Source of the DNA: Clostridia bacterium
GTDB lineage: Bacteria > Bacillota > Clostridia > Lachnospirales > Lachnospiraceae
Length of the DNA stretch: 64,000 nucleotides
Reading direction: 5' to 3'
Assembly: GCA_910575245.1 (NCBI GenBank)
Contig: CAJTEN010000016.1
Span: 62,001-126,000 of the forward strand
The notes under the pieces are model-generated. The model worked only from the letters and a program-made list of their open reading frames with translations. It made no database searches and was not told the DNA's origin. Of this stretch, positions 26,837 to 37,641 are shown in pieces. A program made the translations under genes and the position numbers. Positions within the stretch are counted from its first letter, which is position 1. Each line of letters starts with the position of its first letter.

Positions 26837-28414
26837 ATGAAGATTTGCAATCCATTGTTCCGGACGGATATGCCGGATCCGGATATCATACGGGTGGGTG
26901 ACAATTTCTATATGGTTTCCACCACCATGTTCTATATGCCGGCAGCGCCGATTCTGAAATCCGCAGACCTGAAACACTGGCAGATTGCTTCTTACATCTG
27001 CCACAGCATTGCGGACAATGATATTTATCAGTTGAGAAACGGCAGGAATGCTTATGGAAAAGGGCAGTGGGCAACGAGCCTGATGCGGTATCAGGAACGG
27101 TTTTATGCGTGTTTTGTCTGCCATGATATGAAGAAAACGTATTTGTTTTCAACAGATGATATTGAAAAAAGCGATTGGGACAGAACGGAGTTGGAAGGTG
27201 TATATCACGACATGTCCTTTCTGTGCTGGGAAAACAAGGTATATCTTGTTTATGGGAACGGAGAAATCCGTATTGTGGAATTAAAGAAGGATTTTTCCGG
27301 AATCGTGGAAGGCTCTGACCGGCTGCTGTTTAGTACACCGGCGGAAGGGATTAGGCTGCGCTGCGAAGGATGCCGGGCTTATGGGAAGGACGGATGGATC
27401 TATCTGCTTTTTATTGACAGGCCGGAAGATCTGCCGGGGAAGCGGGGGATACGGCGGGAGATCTGCTACCGTCTCAGGGATCTTTCCGGCTCATATGAGA
27501 GAAAGATTATTCTGTACGACGATATGTGGCGTCCGGGCTGCGGCATTGCGCAGGGGCCGATCTTTGATGACGCGGACGGCAATTGGTATGCCGTAATGTT
27601 CCAGGACAGCGGCGCTGTCGGAAGAGCGCCGTTTCTGATGTCTGTGGAATGGAAGGACGGCTGGCCGGTTCTGGGGAAGGACGGAAAAGTGCCGGAAAGT
27701 CTGACGGTTCCTTTCATGGAAAAAAAGACGGGAGGGGTCATACAAAGCGATAGCTTTGACCACAGGGAGAATGTCCTGAAGAAGGAATGGCAGTGGAACC
27801 ATGCGCCGGATCATGAGGCGTGGTCGTTTACGGAACGTCCGGGGTATCTGAGACTGAAGAACAGAAAACCGGTACAAGAACTGTTGGAAGCGACGAATAC
27901 GCTGACCCAGAGAGTCGGGGCGCCTTACAGCGAATTTCAGGTAAATCTGGATTGTAGTGGGATGAAGGACGGGGATTACGCCGGATTGTGTGTGCTGCTG
28001 GAACGGTACGGGCAGATTGGGGTCAGGCAGAAAAAGGGAAAGCGCTGTATTGTGATGAAGCGGCGTGCCGGTGAAAGGGCGCCTTCCGAAACGGTGGGGA
28101 AAGGAATGGAAGCACTGAAAGAATGGTATTCCGTGGCCGAAAGTGAAATTCCCCTGACGGTTGACCGTGTTTGGCTCAAAATCGTATTCCGCCTGGACAG
28201 CTGGGGCAGCGGTGCCGAAACGGCAGAATTTTTCTACAGCTTCGACGGAGAACAGGATTGCCGTTTCGGGGAGGAGCTTCCGCTGTTCTATTCCCTGTCT
28301 CTGTTTACGGGCGCCCGCATCGGAATCTTCTCTTACAATGAGGAACGGGAAGACGGCGGCTGGGCGGACTTCAGGGAGTTTATTTACAGGGATCAAGAAG
28401 AAAGAAATGAGTAG
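26837..28414 (+). CDS. GH43 beta-xylosidase/alpha-L-arabinofuranosidase with C-terminal lectin-like domain
   Basis: 525 residues, no signal peptide. The five-bladed propeller starts at once. The general base is predicted as Asp14 in MPDPDIIRVGDNFYMVS, and DMSFLCWENKVYLVYGNGE and AQGPIFDDADGNWYAV mark later blades. From ~320 a concanavalin-like sandwich (SDSFDHRENVLKKEWQWNH) follows, as in GH43 enzymes with a DUF1349/xylosidase C-terminal domain. ATG 26837 follows AAGGAGG. It is first in an operon with another GH43 and a GH39. The product probably trims xylose or arabinose from imported oligosaccharides. Confidence 0.88.
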   Translation: MKICNPLFRTDMPDPDIIRVGDNFYMVSTTMFYMPAAPILKSADLKHWQIASYICHSIADNDIYQLRNGRNAYGKGQWATSLMRYQERFYACFVCHDMKKTYLFSTDDIEKSDWDRTELEGVYHDMSFLCWENKVYLVYGNGEIRIVELKKDFSGIVEGSDRLLFSTPAEGIRLRCEGCRAYGKDGWIYLLFIDRPEDLPGKRGIRREICYRLRDLSGSYERKIILYDDMWRPGCGIAQGPIFDDADGNWYAVMFQDSGAVGRAPFLMSVEWKDGWPVLGKDGKVPESLTVPFMEKKTGGVIQSDSFDHRENVLKKEWQWNHAPDHEAWSFTERPGYLRLKNRKPVQELLEATNTLTQRVGAPYSEFQVNLDCSGMKDGDYAGLCVLLERYGQIGVRQKKGKRCIVMKRRAGERAPSETVGKGMEALKEWYSVAESEIPLTVDRVWLKIVFRLDSWGSGAETAEFFYSFDGEQDCRFGEELPLFYSLSLFTGARIGIFSYNEEREDGGWADFREFIYRDQEERNE

Positions 28415-28427
28415 GGGAGAATACAGG

Positions 28428-30233
28428 ATGAAAATATTGTGTTATACGAGACAGCCGAAGGAAGACATCATATACGGGAACCGCATGGCATACAGCATGC
28501 ATCTGGCATATCAGGGGAAGGACGGAAGGTTTTGGCCGCTGCACCATAATGAAGGCATACTTTACGCGAAAGCTGTTGAAGATAGTTCAAATGGTGTATT
28601 GGATGCCAGGAGTATGAAGAAGCCGTGGATTTTTCCCATGGAGAACGGCGGCTATGGAGTAGCGGCCATACGTACAGGCGCAGAAGGGGAGGCGGATCCT
28701 GACAGCGAAGGCGCGGTCCTGCTTTTTACCAGCCGGGATCTGGTGCATTATGAAGAGGCAGGACTTTGCCGCCTGCAGGAATCGGGCTATATCGAAGAGG
28801 TACGCTGCGCGTATGAGGAAAAGAATGGGCTGTACCGGATATGCTGGCGGGGTGAAGAGGATGACTGGATGGAAGGTGAGTATGATCTGGGAAGCGGGAC
28901 GGGAAGCATTTCCGGAGTTGTCGGTAAAGTGGCAGAACCGACGATATCCGGGCAGGCTGCGATGACGGAGGAACTGTCACCCATAGAGGGCGTCATCCCG
29001 GGGAATGTGGTCGATATCCCGGCGGAAGCAGGAGACTATCTGCTTAAGAAGCTGACAGTTCCCGTCTGTATCGGGATGGTGCTGTCTGAGAACGGCCCGT
29101 TCAGGAACGAAGAGGAACTGGAAGCCGTGAAGGCTGTCGCTTCTTACAGTGACGGAACCAGGGTAGAGAGAAAGATCGACTGGGAAAAGCCGACGGGAAG
29201 GATTGTACAGGGAAGAGTCCATCAGGAACATTTTCCGGCGCCTTTTGCAGAATACCGCGCGGATCCGGTCTGCATGTACAGAGACGGCAAATATTATTTC
29301 ATTGCAACAAACGACGCGGATGATAACCATACGCTTTACATGAGATGCTCTGATACACTGGAAGGAATCATAACAGCCGGGGAAACCCTGTTTCTGGATT
29401 CGGATACTTATCCGGGAATAAGAGGGCTTCTCTGGGCTCCGGAATTCCATGAAATAGGCGGACAGCTTTATGTGTTCCATGCGGCAACATCGGGAGAATT
29501 CTACTGTGAGGAATCCCGTGTGCGAAGGCTCAGAGAGGGCGGTAATCCCATGTGCAGGGAGGACTGGTCCGAACCGGTCATGGTAGTGAAAAAGGACGGT
29601 ACTCCTTTGTGCGAAGAAGGCAAAGTCATTTCCCTTGATATGACCGTGTTTGCTTATGAGGGAAGAAGCTACGCCATGTGGTCGCAAAGGCAGTTCCTTC
29701 CGGTGGATCAGGGTGCATGGCTGTATCTGGCACAGATTGATGAGCAAGAACCGTGGAAACTTATATCCGATCCGGTCTGCATTGCAAAACCGGAGTATGG
29801 ATGGGAGAATAACCATACTTATGTGGTGGAAGGGCCATATGCACTGGAAAAGGACGGACAGCTGATGGTGACCTATGCCGCGGCTGCGGTGGACGCGACC
29901 TACACGGTCGGTTTGCTGAAGCCCAGGATGGGAAGCGATATTCTGGATCCTGCTAACTGGCGCAAGAATAATTATCCGCTGATGTCCTCTAACTCGGCCA
30001 GGGGACAATACGGCACCGGACACAATTCCTATGTGACGGATGAAAACGGGCTGGTCTGGAACTTCTATCATATGCGCAGCGGTGTGGAGGCACCTCGTTC
30101 GGCGGCGGCCAGGCGGACGCATTTCGATATTGACGGGGAACCCATGCTGGATGTGACGGAGGATTTGGATCTGCCGGAAAACTTCAGATCTATAGAAGCA
30201 CGGATGTGCCCTGACGAGGGCAAAACGGGCTGA
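28428..30233 (+). CDS. GH43-family glycosidase with extra N-terminal propeller-like half
   Basis: 601 residues. The C-terminal ~320 residues form the recognisable GH43 propeller (YRADPVCMYRDGKYYFIATN; LLWAPEFHEIGGQLYVFHAA; VVEGPYALEKDGQLMVTYAA). The N-terminal ~210 residues look like a second, degenerate propeller domain (SMHLAYQGKDGRFWPLHHN). ATG 28428 is 8 bases after GGGGAG; ATG 28407 is also in frame and overlaps the previous stop. Being between GH43 and GH39 suggests arabinoxylan side-chain removal; the precise substrate is not readable. Confidence 0.85.
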   Translation: MKILCYTRQPKEDIIYGNRMAYSMHLAYQGKDGRFWPLHHNEGILYAKAVEDSSNGVLDARSMKKPWIFPMENGGYGVAAIRTGAEGEADPDSEGAVLLFTSRDLVHYEEAGLCRLQESGYIEEVRCAYEEKNGLYRICWRGEEDDWMEGEYDLGSGTGSISGVVGKVAEPTISGQAAMTEELSPIEGVIPGNVVDIPAEAGDYLLKKLTVPVCIGMVLSENGPFRNEEELEAVKAVASYSDGTRVERKIDWEKPTGRIVQGRVHQEHFPAPFAEYRADPVCMYRDGKYYFIATNDADDNHTLYMRCSDTLEGIITAGETLFLDSDTYPGIRGLLWAPEFHEIGGQLYVFHAATSGEFYCEESRVRRLREGGNPMCREDWSEPVMVVKKDGTPLCEEGKVISLDMTVFAYEGRSYAMWSQRQFLPVDQGAWLYLAQIDEQEPWKLISDPVCIAKPEYGWENNHTYVVEGPYALEKDGQLMVTYAAAAVDATYTVGLLKPRMGSDILDPANWRKNNYPLMSSNSARGQYGTGHNSYVTDENGLVWNFYHMRSGVEAPRSAAARRTHFDIDGEPMLDVTEDLDLPENFRSIEARMCPDEGKTG

Positions 30234-30273
30234 CCCAAAATGACGGAAGAACGGATCGGGGAAAGGAGAAGCA

Positions 30274-31785
30274 ATGAAAGAAAAGAGATATTATCAAATT
30301 GACAGAAACAGTAGAGAGCCTTTTCATAATCATGTGGATTACTGCATCGGGACAGGCAGAATGGGGCTGGCCTTGCAGAAGGAGTATCTGGAGCAGCTGA
30401 GATTGGTGCAGGATGAGATTGGCTTCCGGCATATCCGCGGGCACGGGCTGTTCTCGGATGATATGGCAATTTATCAGGAATATGAGGATGCGTCGGGTGC
30501 AAAAAGGGCAGAATATAATTTCACCTATCTGGATCTGGTGATGGACAACTACAGAGAGCTGGGGCTGCGGCCGTTTCTTGAACTGGGATTTATGCCGGAT
30601 AAAATGGCTTCCGGTGACCAGACAATTTTCTACTGGAAGGGGAATACCACGCCGCCCGGAAGCTATGATGCATGGTGCGATATGGTGTCGGCCACTCTGC
30701 GGCACCTGATGGAGCGTTACGGAGAAGAAGAGACGGTAACATGGCCGATCGAGGTTTGGAACGAGCCTAATCTGCCCGGTTTCTGGAAGGATGCCGATAT
30801 GCAGGAGTATTTTAAGCTGTTTGGGCGGACATTTCGGGCCATCAAGGAGCTGGATCCCCGTTTCCGGGTGGGAGGTCCGGCCATATGCGGTGTGCAGGAT
30901 GAACTCTGGATCAGGGAATTCCTGAATTTCTGCAGACAGGAGGATATCAGGCCGGATTTCGTAACCAGACATCACTACACTACGGAGCTTCCGGAGCATG
31001 TCGGGCACTATGGATATGCGGAACTTACCGATGCGGAACAGGGATTCGCCAACCTTAAGACAACCAGAGACATCATAGACAGTTTTGATGAATACAGAGG
31101 GATGGAGATACACATAACGGAATTCAACACTTCTTATATTCCGAACTGTCCGCTCCATGATACCAATCAGAATGCCGCGTATATTGCGCAGCAGCTCTCC
31201 AGGCTGGGAGATGTGAACGAGTCGTATTCTTATTGGACGTTTGGAGATATCTTTGAAGAGCAGGGAGTTCCGTTTGCCCCGTTTCATGGCGGCTTCGGCC
31301 TGGTAGCGAATGGGTGTATTCCCAAACCGACGTTTTGGGCTTTTCGGTTCTATAAGGATTTATGCGGGGAATGCGTTCTTAAGACGGAGGATATGGTGGC
31401 GCTGTGTACGAAGGATGGAGGATTCCGGGGAATTCTGTGGAATGCGGCGAGGAAAAGAACGGGAAGGGAAATAGAGTTCACGATTGATGTTCCGGCAGAG
31501 GGAGAGCGGGAATATGTGCTGGTCACGAAGACGGTGGACGAGGATACCTGTAATCCGCTTCGTCTCTGGCATAATATGGGAGAACCGCGCAGCCTGGATG
31601 AGAGGCAGAAGAAGCTGCTCAGGGAGGCGGCCAGGCCGTTTGTCGCAGACAGAAGGATAAAAGCGGCCGAAGGAAAAATACGGATGTCCTTGATGGTCAA
31701 GGAGCATGGTGTGGTATATTTCGAACTGTATCCGGTAAAGGCAGCGGGAGACCGGGGATATGATTATGAGTGGGTGATGCGGTAG
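30274..31785 (+). CDS. GH39 beta-xylosidase
   Basis: 503 residues, intracellular. The (beta/alpha)8 barrel has acid/base Glu164 in EVWNEPN and nucleophile Glu283 in ITEFN, the two GH39 signature sites. FHNHVDYCIGTGR at the start and the beta-sandwich tail (~350-500) fit the family. The start follows GGGGAAAGGAGAAGC, 40 bases after the GH43 gene. It would release xylose from short xylo-oligosaccharides and is last in the operon. Confidence 0.9.
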   Translation: MKEKRYYQIDRNSREPFHNHVDYCIGTGRMGLALQKEYLEQLRLVQDEIGFRHIRGHGLFSDDMAIYQEYEDASGAKRAEYNFTYLDLVMDNYRELGLRPFLELGFMPDKMASGDQTIFYWKGNTTPPGSYDAWCDMVSATLRHLMERYGEEETVTWPIEVWNEPNLPGFWKDADMQEYFKLFGRTFRAIKELDPRFRVGGPAICGVQDELWIREFLNFCRQEDIRPDFVTRHHYTTELPEHVGHYGYAELTDAEQGFANLKTTRDIIDSFDEYRGMEIHITEFNTSYIPNCPLHDTNQNAAYIAQQLSRLGDVNESYSYWTFGDIFEEQGVPFAPFHGGFGLVANGCIPKPTFWAFRFYKDLCGECVLKTEDMVALCTKDGGFRGILWNAARKRTGREIEFTIDVPAEGEREYVLVTKTVDEDTCNPLRLWHNMGEPRSLDERQKKLLREAARPFVADRRIKAAEGKIRMSLMVKEHGVVYFELYPVKAAGDRGYDYEWVMR

Positions 31786-31792
31786 CGCCCCG

Positions 31793-32611
31793 CTATTTAT
31801 CCCCGAGTTCCAGATACTCCAGGAATTTGACCACAAGCTCAGGCTGTGCGTTTGTAACAGGGATACCCAGGACCACTTCGGCAGGATATCCCTGATAATC
31901 ATATGCGCTGTCTTCCAGATACGCGTATAAGCGTGAGTCTGCCAGACGGTTATCCCTGGTGACGATAATACCGACGGCAACAGGGCTTTCCATCGTGGAA
32001 GGATCTCTGTGATCGACCGCCAGCGCGGATAAATCTATCGTTTCATCAATGGCGGAGTCGGTGGAGGTATTCATAGTGGCGGTATCTGTGTAATAGAAAT
32101 AAGGCCGGTATTTCTCAAGCTCCTCTGCGGACAGAACATCTTCCAGAGGAGAGAAAGACTCTGTCTGCGCATATTTCTCAAAAGTCTCTGTTTCGGCAAT
32201 GATAGTACTGATGGAACCGACCTGGATCATGGCCACCAGCTTCTGCTGATTAGCCATGGTATATTGGGAGATATCGGTGGAGGAGATGGACATGGATGTA
32301 TCCACGCAGACTTCATATTCGTTCGGGTCAATGGCGGCATATTCCTGAAATTCAGCGGCCCATGTGTCAGGGAGACCTTCACTTGCTTCACTTGCACCGG
32401 CATTCAGGAGAACAGCATTGAAACCGTAATCCTTGTAGGTGACGTAATGGTAGACAAGTGAAATGCCGGCAGCCACTACGAGAACCGCGACCAGCGCATG
32501 TATCTTATAATAATCCCAAAAATAGGCGAATTTCTCCTTCGTGTTCATGCGGCTCATGGCCTTCCTGCGCTCTTCTCTGATTTCGTCTCCGACTGATTTA
32601 CCGATTGCCAT
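31793..32611 (-). CDS. Single-pass membrane protein of unknown function
   Basis: 272 residues. A charged cytosolic N-terminus (KSVGDEIREERRKAMSRMN) is followed by one helix at ~38-60 (IHALVAVLVVAAGISLVYHY) and a ~210-residue extracytoplasmic domain, acidic and rich in Ser/Thr, with no motif I recognise. GGAG precedes the ATG by 8 bases. It converges on the GH39 gene. Similar proteins are common as conserved hypotheticals in Lachnospiraceae. The function is unknown. Confidence 0.75.
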   Translation of the reverse strand: MAIGKSVGDEIREERRKAMSRMNTKEKFAYFWDYYKIHALVAVLVVAAGISLVYHYVTYKDYGFNAVLLNAGASEASEGLPDTWAAEFQEYAAIDPNEYEVCVDTSMSISSTDISQYTMANQQKLVAMIQVGSISTIIAETETFEKYAQTESFSPLEDVLSAEELEKYRPYFYYTDTATMNTSTDSAIDETIDLSALAVDHRDPSTMESPVAVGIIVTRDNRLADSRLYAYLEDSAYDYQGYPAEVVLGIPVTNAQPELVVKFLEYLELGDK

Positions 32612-32782
32612 AATAGTATCTCCGTTTTCTGTTATTTTCTCGTAAGGATGATAATGCGGTGATTCTTATCCTCTGTATTATGATAATTAGTTTAATACGT
32701 AATGTCAATGAAGGGTTCTGTGAATTATAACTGAAATTTTCATGAAATAAATCTAAAAGAACGAAAGTAACAGTTCAGCCCA

Positions 32783-32971
32783 CAATGTCATTAAGTTAAG
32801 CCGGACGCGCCTGACATGATAGGAATCTCCTAAGGACGCGCTTTCGCTCGGTTCCAAACGCAGCGGTACTAAATTCGTGGAAAACCTCATTAAGTACCGG
32901 CGTTTTCCTACGGTCCTAAGGAGAATCCTATCATATCAGACGCTGTGTATAGACTTAACTAAATGACATTG
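32783..32971 (-). mobile_element. Element A copy 1 (189 bp, MITE-like)
   Basis: Ends CAATGTCATTAAG...AATGACATTG in 18-bp terminal inverted repeats (one mismatch). It folds as one long imperfect hairpin and codes for nothing. It is flanked by the exact 10-bp duplication GTTCAGCCCA (32773-32782 and 32972-32981). It is inverted relative to the other three copies. The host sequence around it matches an uninterrupted copy at 51768-51808. Confidence 0.9.
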
Positions 32972-33036
32972 GTTCAGCCCAGGACTTTGCATTTACTGCA
33001 AAAAAACTTTGCAAATAGTTTGCACACAGAAGATTG

Positions 33037-33065
33037 TTGTATTTTCGGGTGCACAGTGATAGAAT
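33037..33065 (+). promoter_or_regulatory. Promoter of the second aspS
   Basis: TTGTAT (33037-33042), 17 bases, TAGAAT (33060-33065). No T-box motif is seen between here and the gene. Confidence 0.5.
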
Positions 33066-33249
33066 GAGAAAAGTATCAGCCTGGCTGCAGGGCAGACGAA
33101 GGCTGGGTGATCCGTTATAATATTTATTGTAGAAGAAATTAATACAGAGGGAGAGAACACTTCGGACTATCTGCGGCAGGCAGCCGGGCTGCTTCGCGTG
33201 CAGGATGGTAAAAGATCGGTCCAGAGTGTCGGAAAGGAATCGCAGAAAT

Positions 33250-35016
33250 ATGATGCAGTCAAGAACACACACATGTAATGAACTCAGAGTATCTGATGTG
33301 GGAAGCAATGTTACGCTGGCCGGATGGTTTGAGAATATCAGGCAGGTCAGCAAGAATCTGGGCTTCTTACTGCTCCGTGACTTTTACGGGGTTACGCAGA
33401 TCGTTTTCGAGACACAGGAGATGATGGAGCAGTTAGACGGCGTGAACAAAGAATCTACATTATTGATAGAAGGCACGGTGCGGGAACGTTCCAACAAGAC
33501 GAACACCATTCCCACCGGCGAGATAGAGGTGGTGCCCTCCCGCGTGGAGGTATTGGGCAAATGTACGAATAACGTCCTGCCCTTTGAGATCAGACAGTCC
33601 AGAAATGCGGATGAGAATATCCGGTTGAAATACCGCTATCTGGATCTGAGAAATCCGGAAGTAAAAGACAAGATCCTGCTAAGGAGCCGTATTGTGACAG
33701 AACTCAGACAGAGAATGAATGCTCTGGATTTCGTGGAGATCACAACCCCGATCTTAACCTGCTCTTCCCCGGAAGGGGCGAGGGACTATCTGGTTCCTGC
33801 AAGGAATCATCCGGGCAAATTCTATGCGCTGCCCCAGGCGCCGCAGCAGTTTAAACAGATTCTGATGGCATCCGGTTTCGACCGTTATTTTCAGATCGCG
33901 CCTTGCTTCCGTGATGAGGACGCGAGGGCAGACCGTTCGCCGGGTGAATTCTATCAGCTTGATATGGAAATGGCGTTTGCATCACAGGAAGATGTGTTTT
34001 CCGTGATCGAGCAGGTACTGCCGCCGGTATTTGAAAAGTACGGCGTGTATGATCAGGCTTCCACAGCGCCTTTTGCCAGGATCCCGTATCTGGAAGCACT
34101 GGAGAAATACGGCACGGATAAGCCTGACCTGAGAATCGATTTGATTGTCCGGGATGTTACGGCACTGTTTGGCCAGTGTGAGTTTGCACCCTTTAAGGAT
34201 CATGTGATCAAGGCGGTAGTGACGGACGGCTATACCGCCACCAGAAAAGAGATTGATAAATTATGTGCGGATGTGGAAGTGGAGGCCGGTAATAAGGCAT
34301 ATTGGTTCAGAGTGGATGAGAACGGCAATTATGTAGGCGGTATCTCAAAATTCCTGACAGAGCGGAAAGAAGAAGTGGATGCGCTGCTTCACTTAAAGCC
34401 GGGCGATTTCGTGGGTGTGACAGCCGGTGATAAGACTGCGGCGGTTAAGGCTGCAGGCGTACTCAGAAGAATGCTGGGTATGAAATCGGAAGGCCATTTC
34501 AGACAGGAATGTTATGAATTCTGCTGGATCGTTGACTTCCCGATGTACGAGATCGGAGAGGAGTCTGGCGAGATGGAGTTCTGCCACAACCCGTTCTCCA
34601 TGCCTCAGGGCGGTATGAGGGCTCTCAATGAGATGGAGCCGCTGGACATTCTTGCCTACCAGTATGATCTGGTGTGCAATGGAGTGGAACTCTCTTCAGG
34701 AGCAGTCCGTAATCACGATCCGGAGATTATGGTGAAGGCTTTCCGGCTTGTAGGATTGGGCGAGGAAGATGTGAAAGCGAAATTCCCGGCTATGTACAAC
34801 GCATTCTGCTATGGAGCACCGCCGCATGCGGGAATCGCCCCCGGTGTGGACAGAATGGTCATGCTGCTGGCAGGTGAGGACAGTATCCGGGAGGTGATTC
34901 CGTTCCCGATGAACAAGCAGGCACAGGATATTATGATGGGCGCGCCTGCCGGGGTGGATGAAAGACAGCTTCGGGACGTGCATATTGAGATCCGGATGCC
35001 GAAGGAAGAGAAATAG
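33250..35016 (+). CDS. aspS: Aspartyl-tRNA synthetase, second copy, probably the housekeeping enzyme
   Basis: 588 residues, the same domain plan as the AspRS at 10320: OB fold, EGARDYLVPAR, CFRDEDARADR, GAD insert and GVDRMVML. The anticodon-domain loop reads NIRQVSKNLGF rather than NIRDHGGV, so it lacks the His linked to relaxed Asp/Asn recognition. The simplest reading is that this copy charges tRNA(Asp) and the T-box copy serves tRNA(Asn). The start is ATG 33250 (or 33253), preceded by GGAAAGGA. It has its own promoter and no T-box. Confidence 0.92.
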   Translation: MMQSRTHTCNELRVSDVGSNVTLAGWFENIRQVSKNLGFLLLRDFYGVTQIVFETQEMMEQLDGVNKESTLLIEGTVRERSNKTNTIPTGEIEVVPSRVEVLGKCTNNVLPFEIRQSRNADENIRLKYRYLDLRNPEVKDKILLRSRIVTELRQRMNALDFVEITTPILTCSSPEGARDYLVPARNHPGKFYALPQAPQQFKQILMASGFDRYFQIAPCFRDEDARADRSPGEFYQLDMEMAFASQEDVFSVIEQVLPPVFEKYGVYDQASTAPFARIPYLEALEKYGTDKPDLRIDLIVRDVTALFGQCEFAPFKDHVIKAVVTDGYTATRKEIDKLCADVEVEAGNKAYWFRVDENGNYVGGISKFLTERKEEVDALLHLKPGDFVGVTAGDKTAAVKAAGVLRRMLGMKSEGHFRQECYEFCWIVDFPMYEIGEESGEMEFCHNPFSMPQGGMRALNEMEPLDILAYQYDLVCNGVELSSGAVRNHDPEIMVKAFRLVGLGEEDVKAKFPAMYNAFCYGAPPHAGIAPGVDRMVMLLAGEDSIREVIPFPMNKQAQDIMMGAPAGVDERQLRDVHIEIRMPKEEK

Positions 35017-35104
35017 AAATACTTATTGAAATTTTTTCTTTGTCGTGGTATGCTTCTATATACTTTACGTAACAGAGAAGCTGGAAGGCTGGACTGTTAC
35101 TAGT

Positions 35105-35259
35105 ATGATCCACTTTAATTAACCTTATGTTTCACTTGTCTGAATTTCCATCTGCCGCATTAGCTTCGCTTGACGATGCTACCGGCATCGCCGTGCTCAG
35201 CTGCCTTGCTAGTGAAAATTTATCCTGCGTGAAACATTAAGGTAATTAAAGTGAATCAT
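35105..35259. repeat. Dispersed palindromic repeat E, copy 2
   Basis: 30-base outer arms (35105-35134 and 35230-35259) pair almost perfectly, with one mismatch and two single-base bulges. The core shares ACTTGTCTRAAT, CTGCCTTGC and AATTTATCCTGCGT with copy 1 at 16408. The inner hairpin GATGC/GCATC differs in sequence from copy 1 but is also self-complementary. It follows aspS. Confidence 0.7.
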
Positions 35260-35290
35260 ACCAGCCGCTTAGAAAATGATAACCTATCGC

Positions 35291-35319
35291 TTGAAACTTT
35301 GCCGGGTTTGTTATATGAT
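35291..35319 (+). promoter_or_regulatory. Promoter of the small membrane protein at 35402
   Basis: TTGAAA (35291-35296), 17 bases, TATGAT (35314-35319). Confidence 0.7.
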
Positions 35320-35401
35320 AGGAGTATATTTTTCGATAAAATCATTCAGGTATGGCAGGCGTTTATATCGGTATGATGGTCGAATGCGGGAGGTATAATA
35401 A

Positions 35402-35896
35402 ATGAGTGAAACATATGTGGAATGTCTGGTAGCCAGGAAGCCCTCTATGCTGCTGTCCTTTTTGAAAATGCTGCTGATTATGCTGACAGTGGTATTTGTT
35501 TTGATCGGGATGGTGTTTATTCCGGGGCTGGCCGTGGCAGCTGTTACCGGTGTGGCGGCATACTTTGCTACCATGAATGCTAATATAGAGTATGAGTACC
35601 TGTATCTGGACAGGGAGATCAGTGTGGACAAGGTTATGGCGAAGAGCCGCAGGAAGAAAGCCAATACATTTTCGATCGACCAGATGGAGATGCTTGCACC
35701 GCTTAATTCGCACAGACTGGATTCTTACAGAAACCAGAATACCAAGACGCTTGATTATAGTTCCGGTGTTGCCGCACAGCCGGAGAAGAGATATATGATG
35801 ATTTATGAAGGGAACAGGAAAGTTATTTTTGAGCCGAATGCGGAGATGGTGAAGGCGATTCAGAGTATTGCACCGCGTAAGGTGTTTACAGATTAA
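35402..35896 (+). CDS. Membrane protein of unknown function, DUF6106-like
   Basis: 164 residues. Two adjacent hydrophobic helices lie at ~20-60 (LLIMLTVVFVLIGMVFIPG and AVAAVTGVAAYFATM). A ~100-residue cytosolic domain follows, with YEYLYLDREISVDKVMAKSRRKK and a C-terminal KVIFEPNAEMVKAIQ. This looks like a conserved uncharacterised family common in Lachnospiraceae; the DUF number is from memory. GGGAGG precedes the start. Monocistronic by its promoter position. Confidence 0.72.
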   Translation: MSETYVECLVARKPSMLLSFLKMLLIMLTVVFVLIGMVFIPGLAVAAVTGVAAYFATMNANIEYEYLYLDREISVDKVMAKSRRKKANTFSIDQMEMLAPLNSHRLDSYRNQNTKTLDYSSGVAAQPEKRYMMIYEGNRKVIFEPNAEMVKAIQSIAPRKVFTD

Positions 35897-35993
35897 TATT
35901 AATAAGGAAGGTTCAGGAATAGCCCGGAAAGATGATAAGAGATACAGGTACATCTGCCGGGAAGAATTCCTTAGCGCGTGACCGTGGAAAAGA

Positions 35994-36023
35994 AATACTG
36001 TCAGTTATCTAACTGGCAGTATT
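35994..36023 (+). terminator. Hairpin upstream of guaB
   Basis: 14-bp arms AATACTGTCAGTTA/TAACTGGCAGTATT with one G-U around a 2-base loop. Only a short T-rich tail (CTTT) follows. It may end the upstream transcript. Confidence 0.45.
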
Positions 36024-36056
36024 CTTTACATAAATGTAACTGTCATTACAGCATAA

Positions 36057-37535
<1,479 letters not shown>

Positions 37536-37641
37536 AAAGACGAAACGCCAAAGAGCCGAAGAAAATCTAAGCTTCGTCTGAAAAGATTTTCCAAGGCAGT
37601 GGACAAACATAAAGATTAAGAGAGAGGCATGGATATTATAT

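Noticed and set aside
28977-31287. Long minus-strand frames opposite the GH43 and GH39 genes
   Set aside because: They mirror strongly supported enzymes with intact catalytic motifs on the plus strand.
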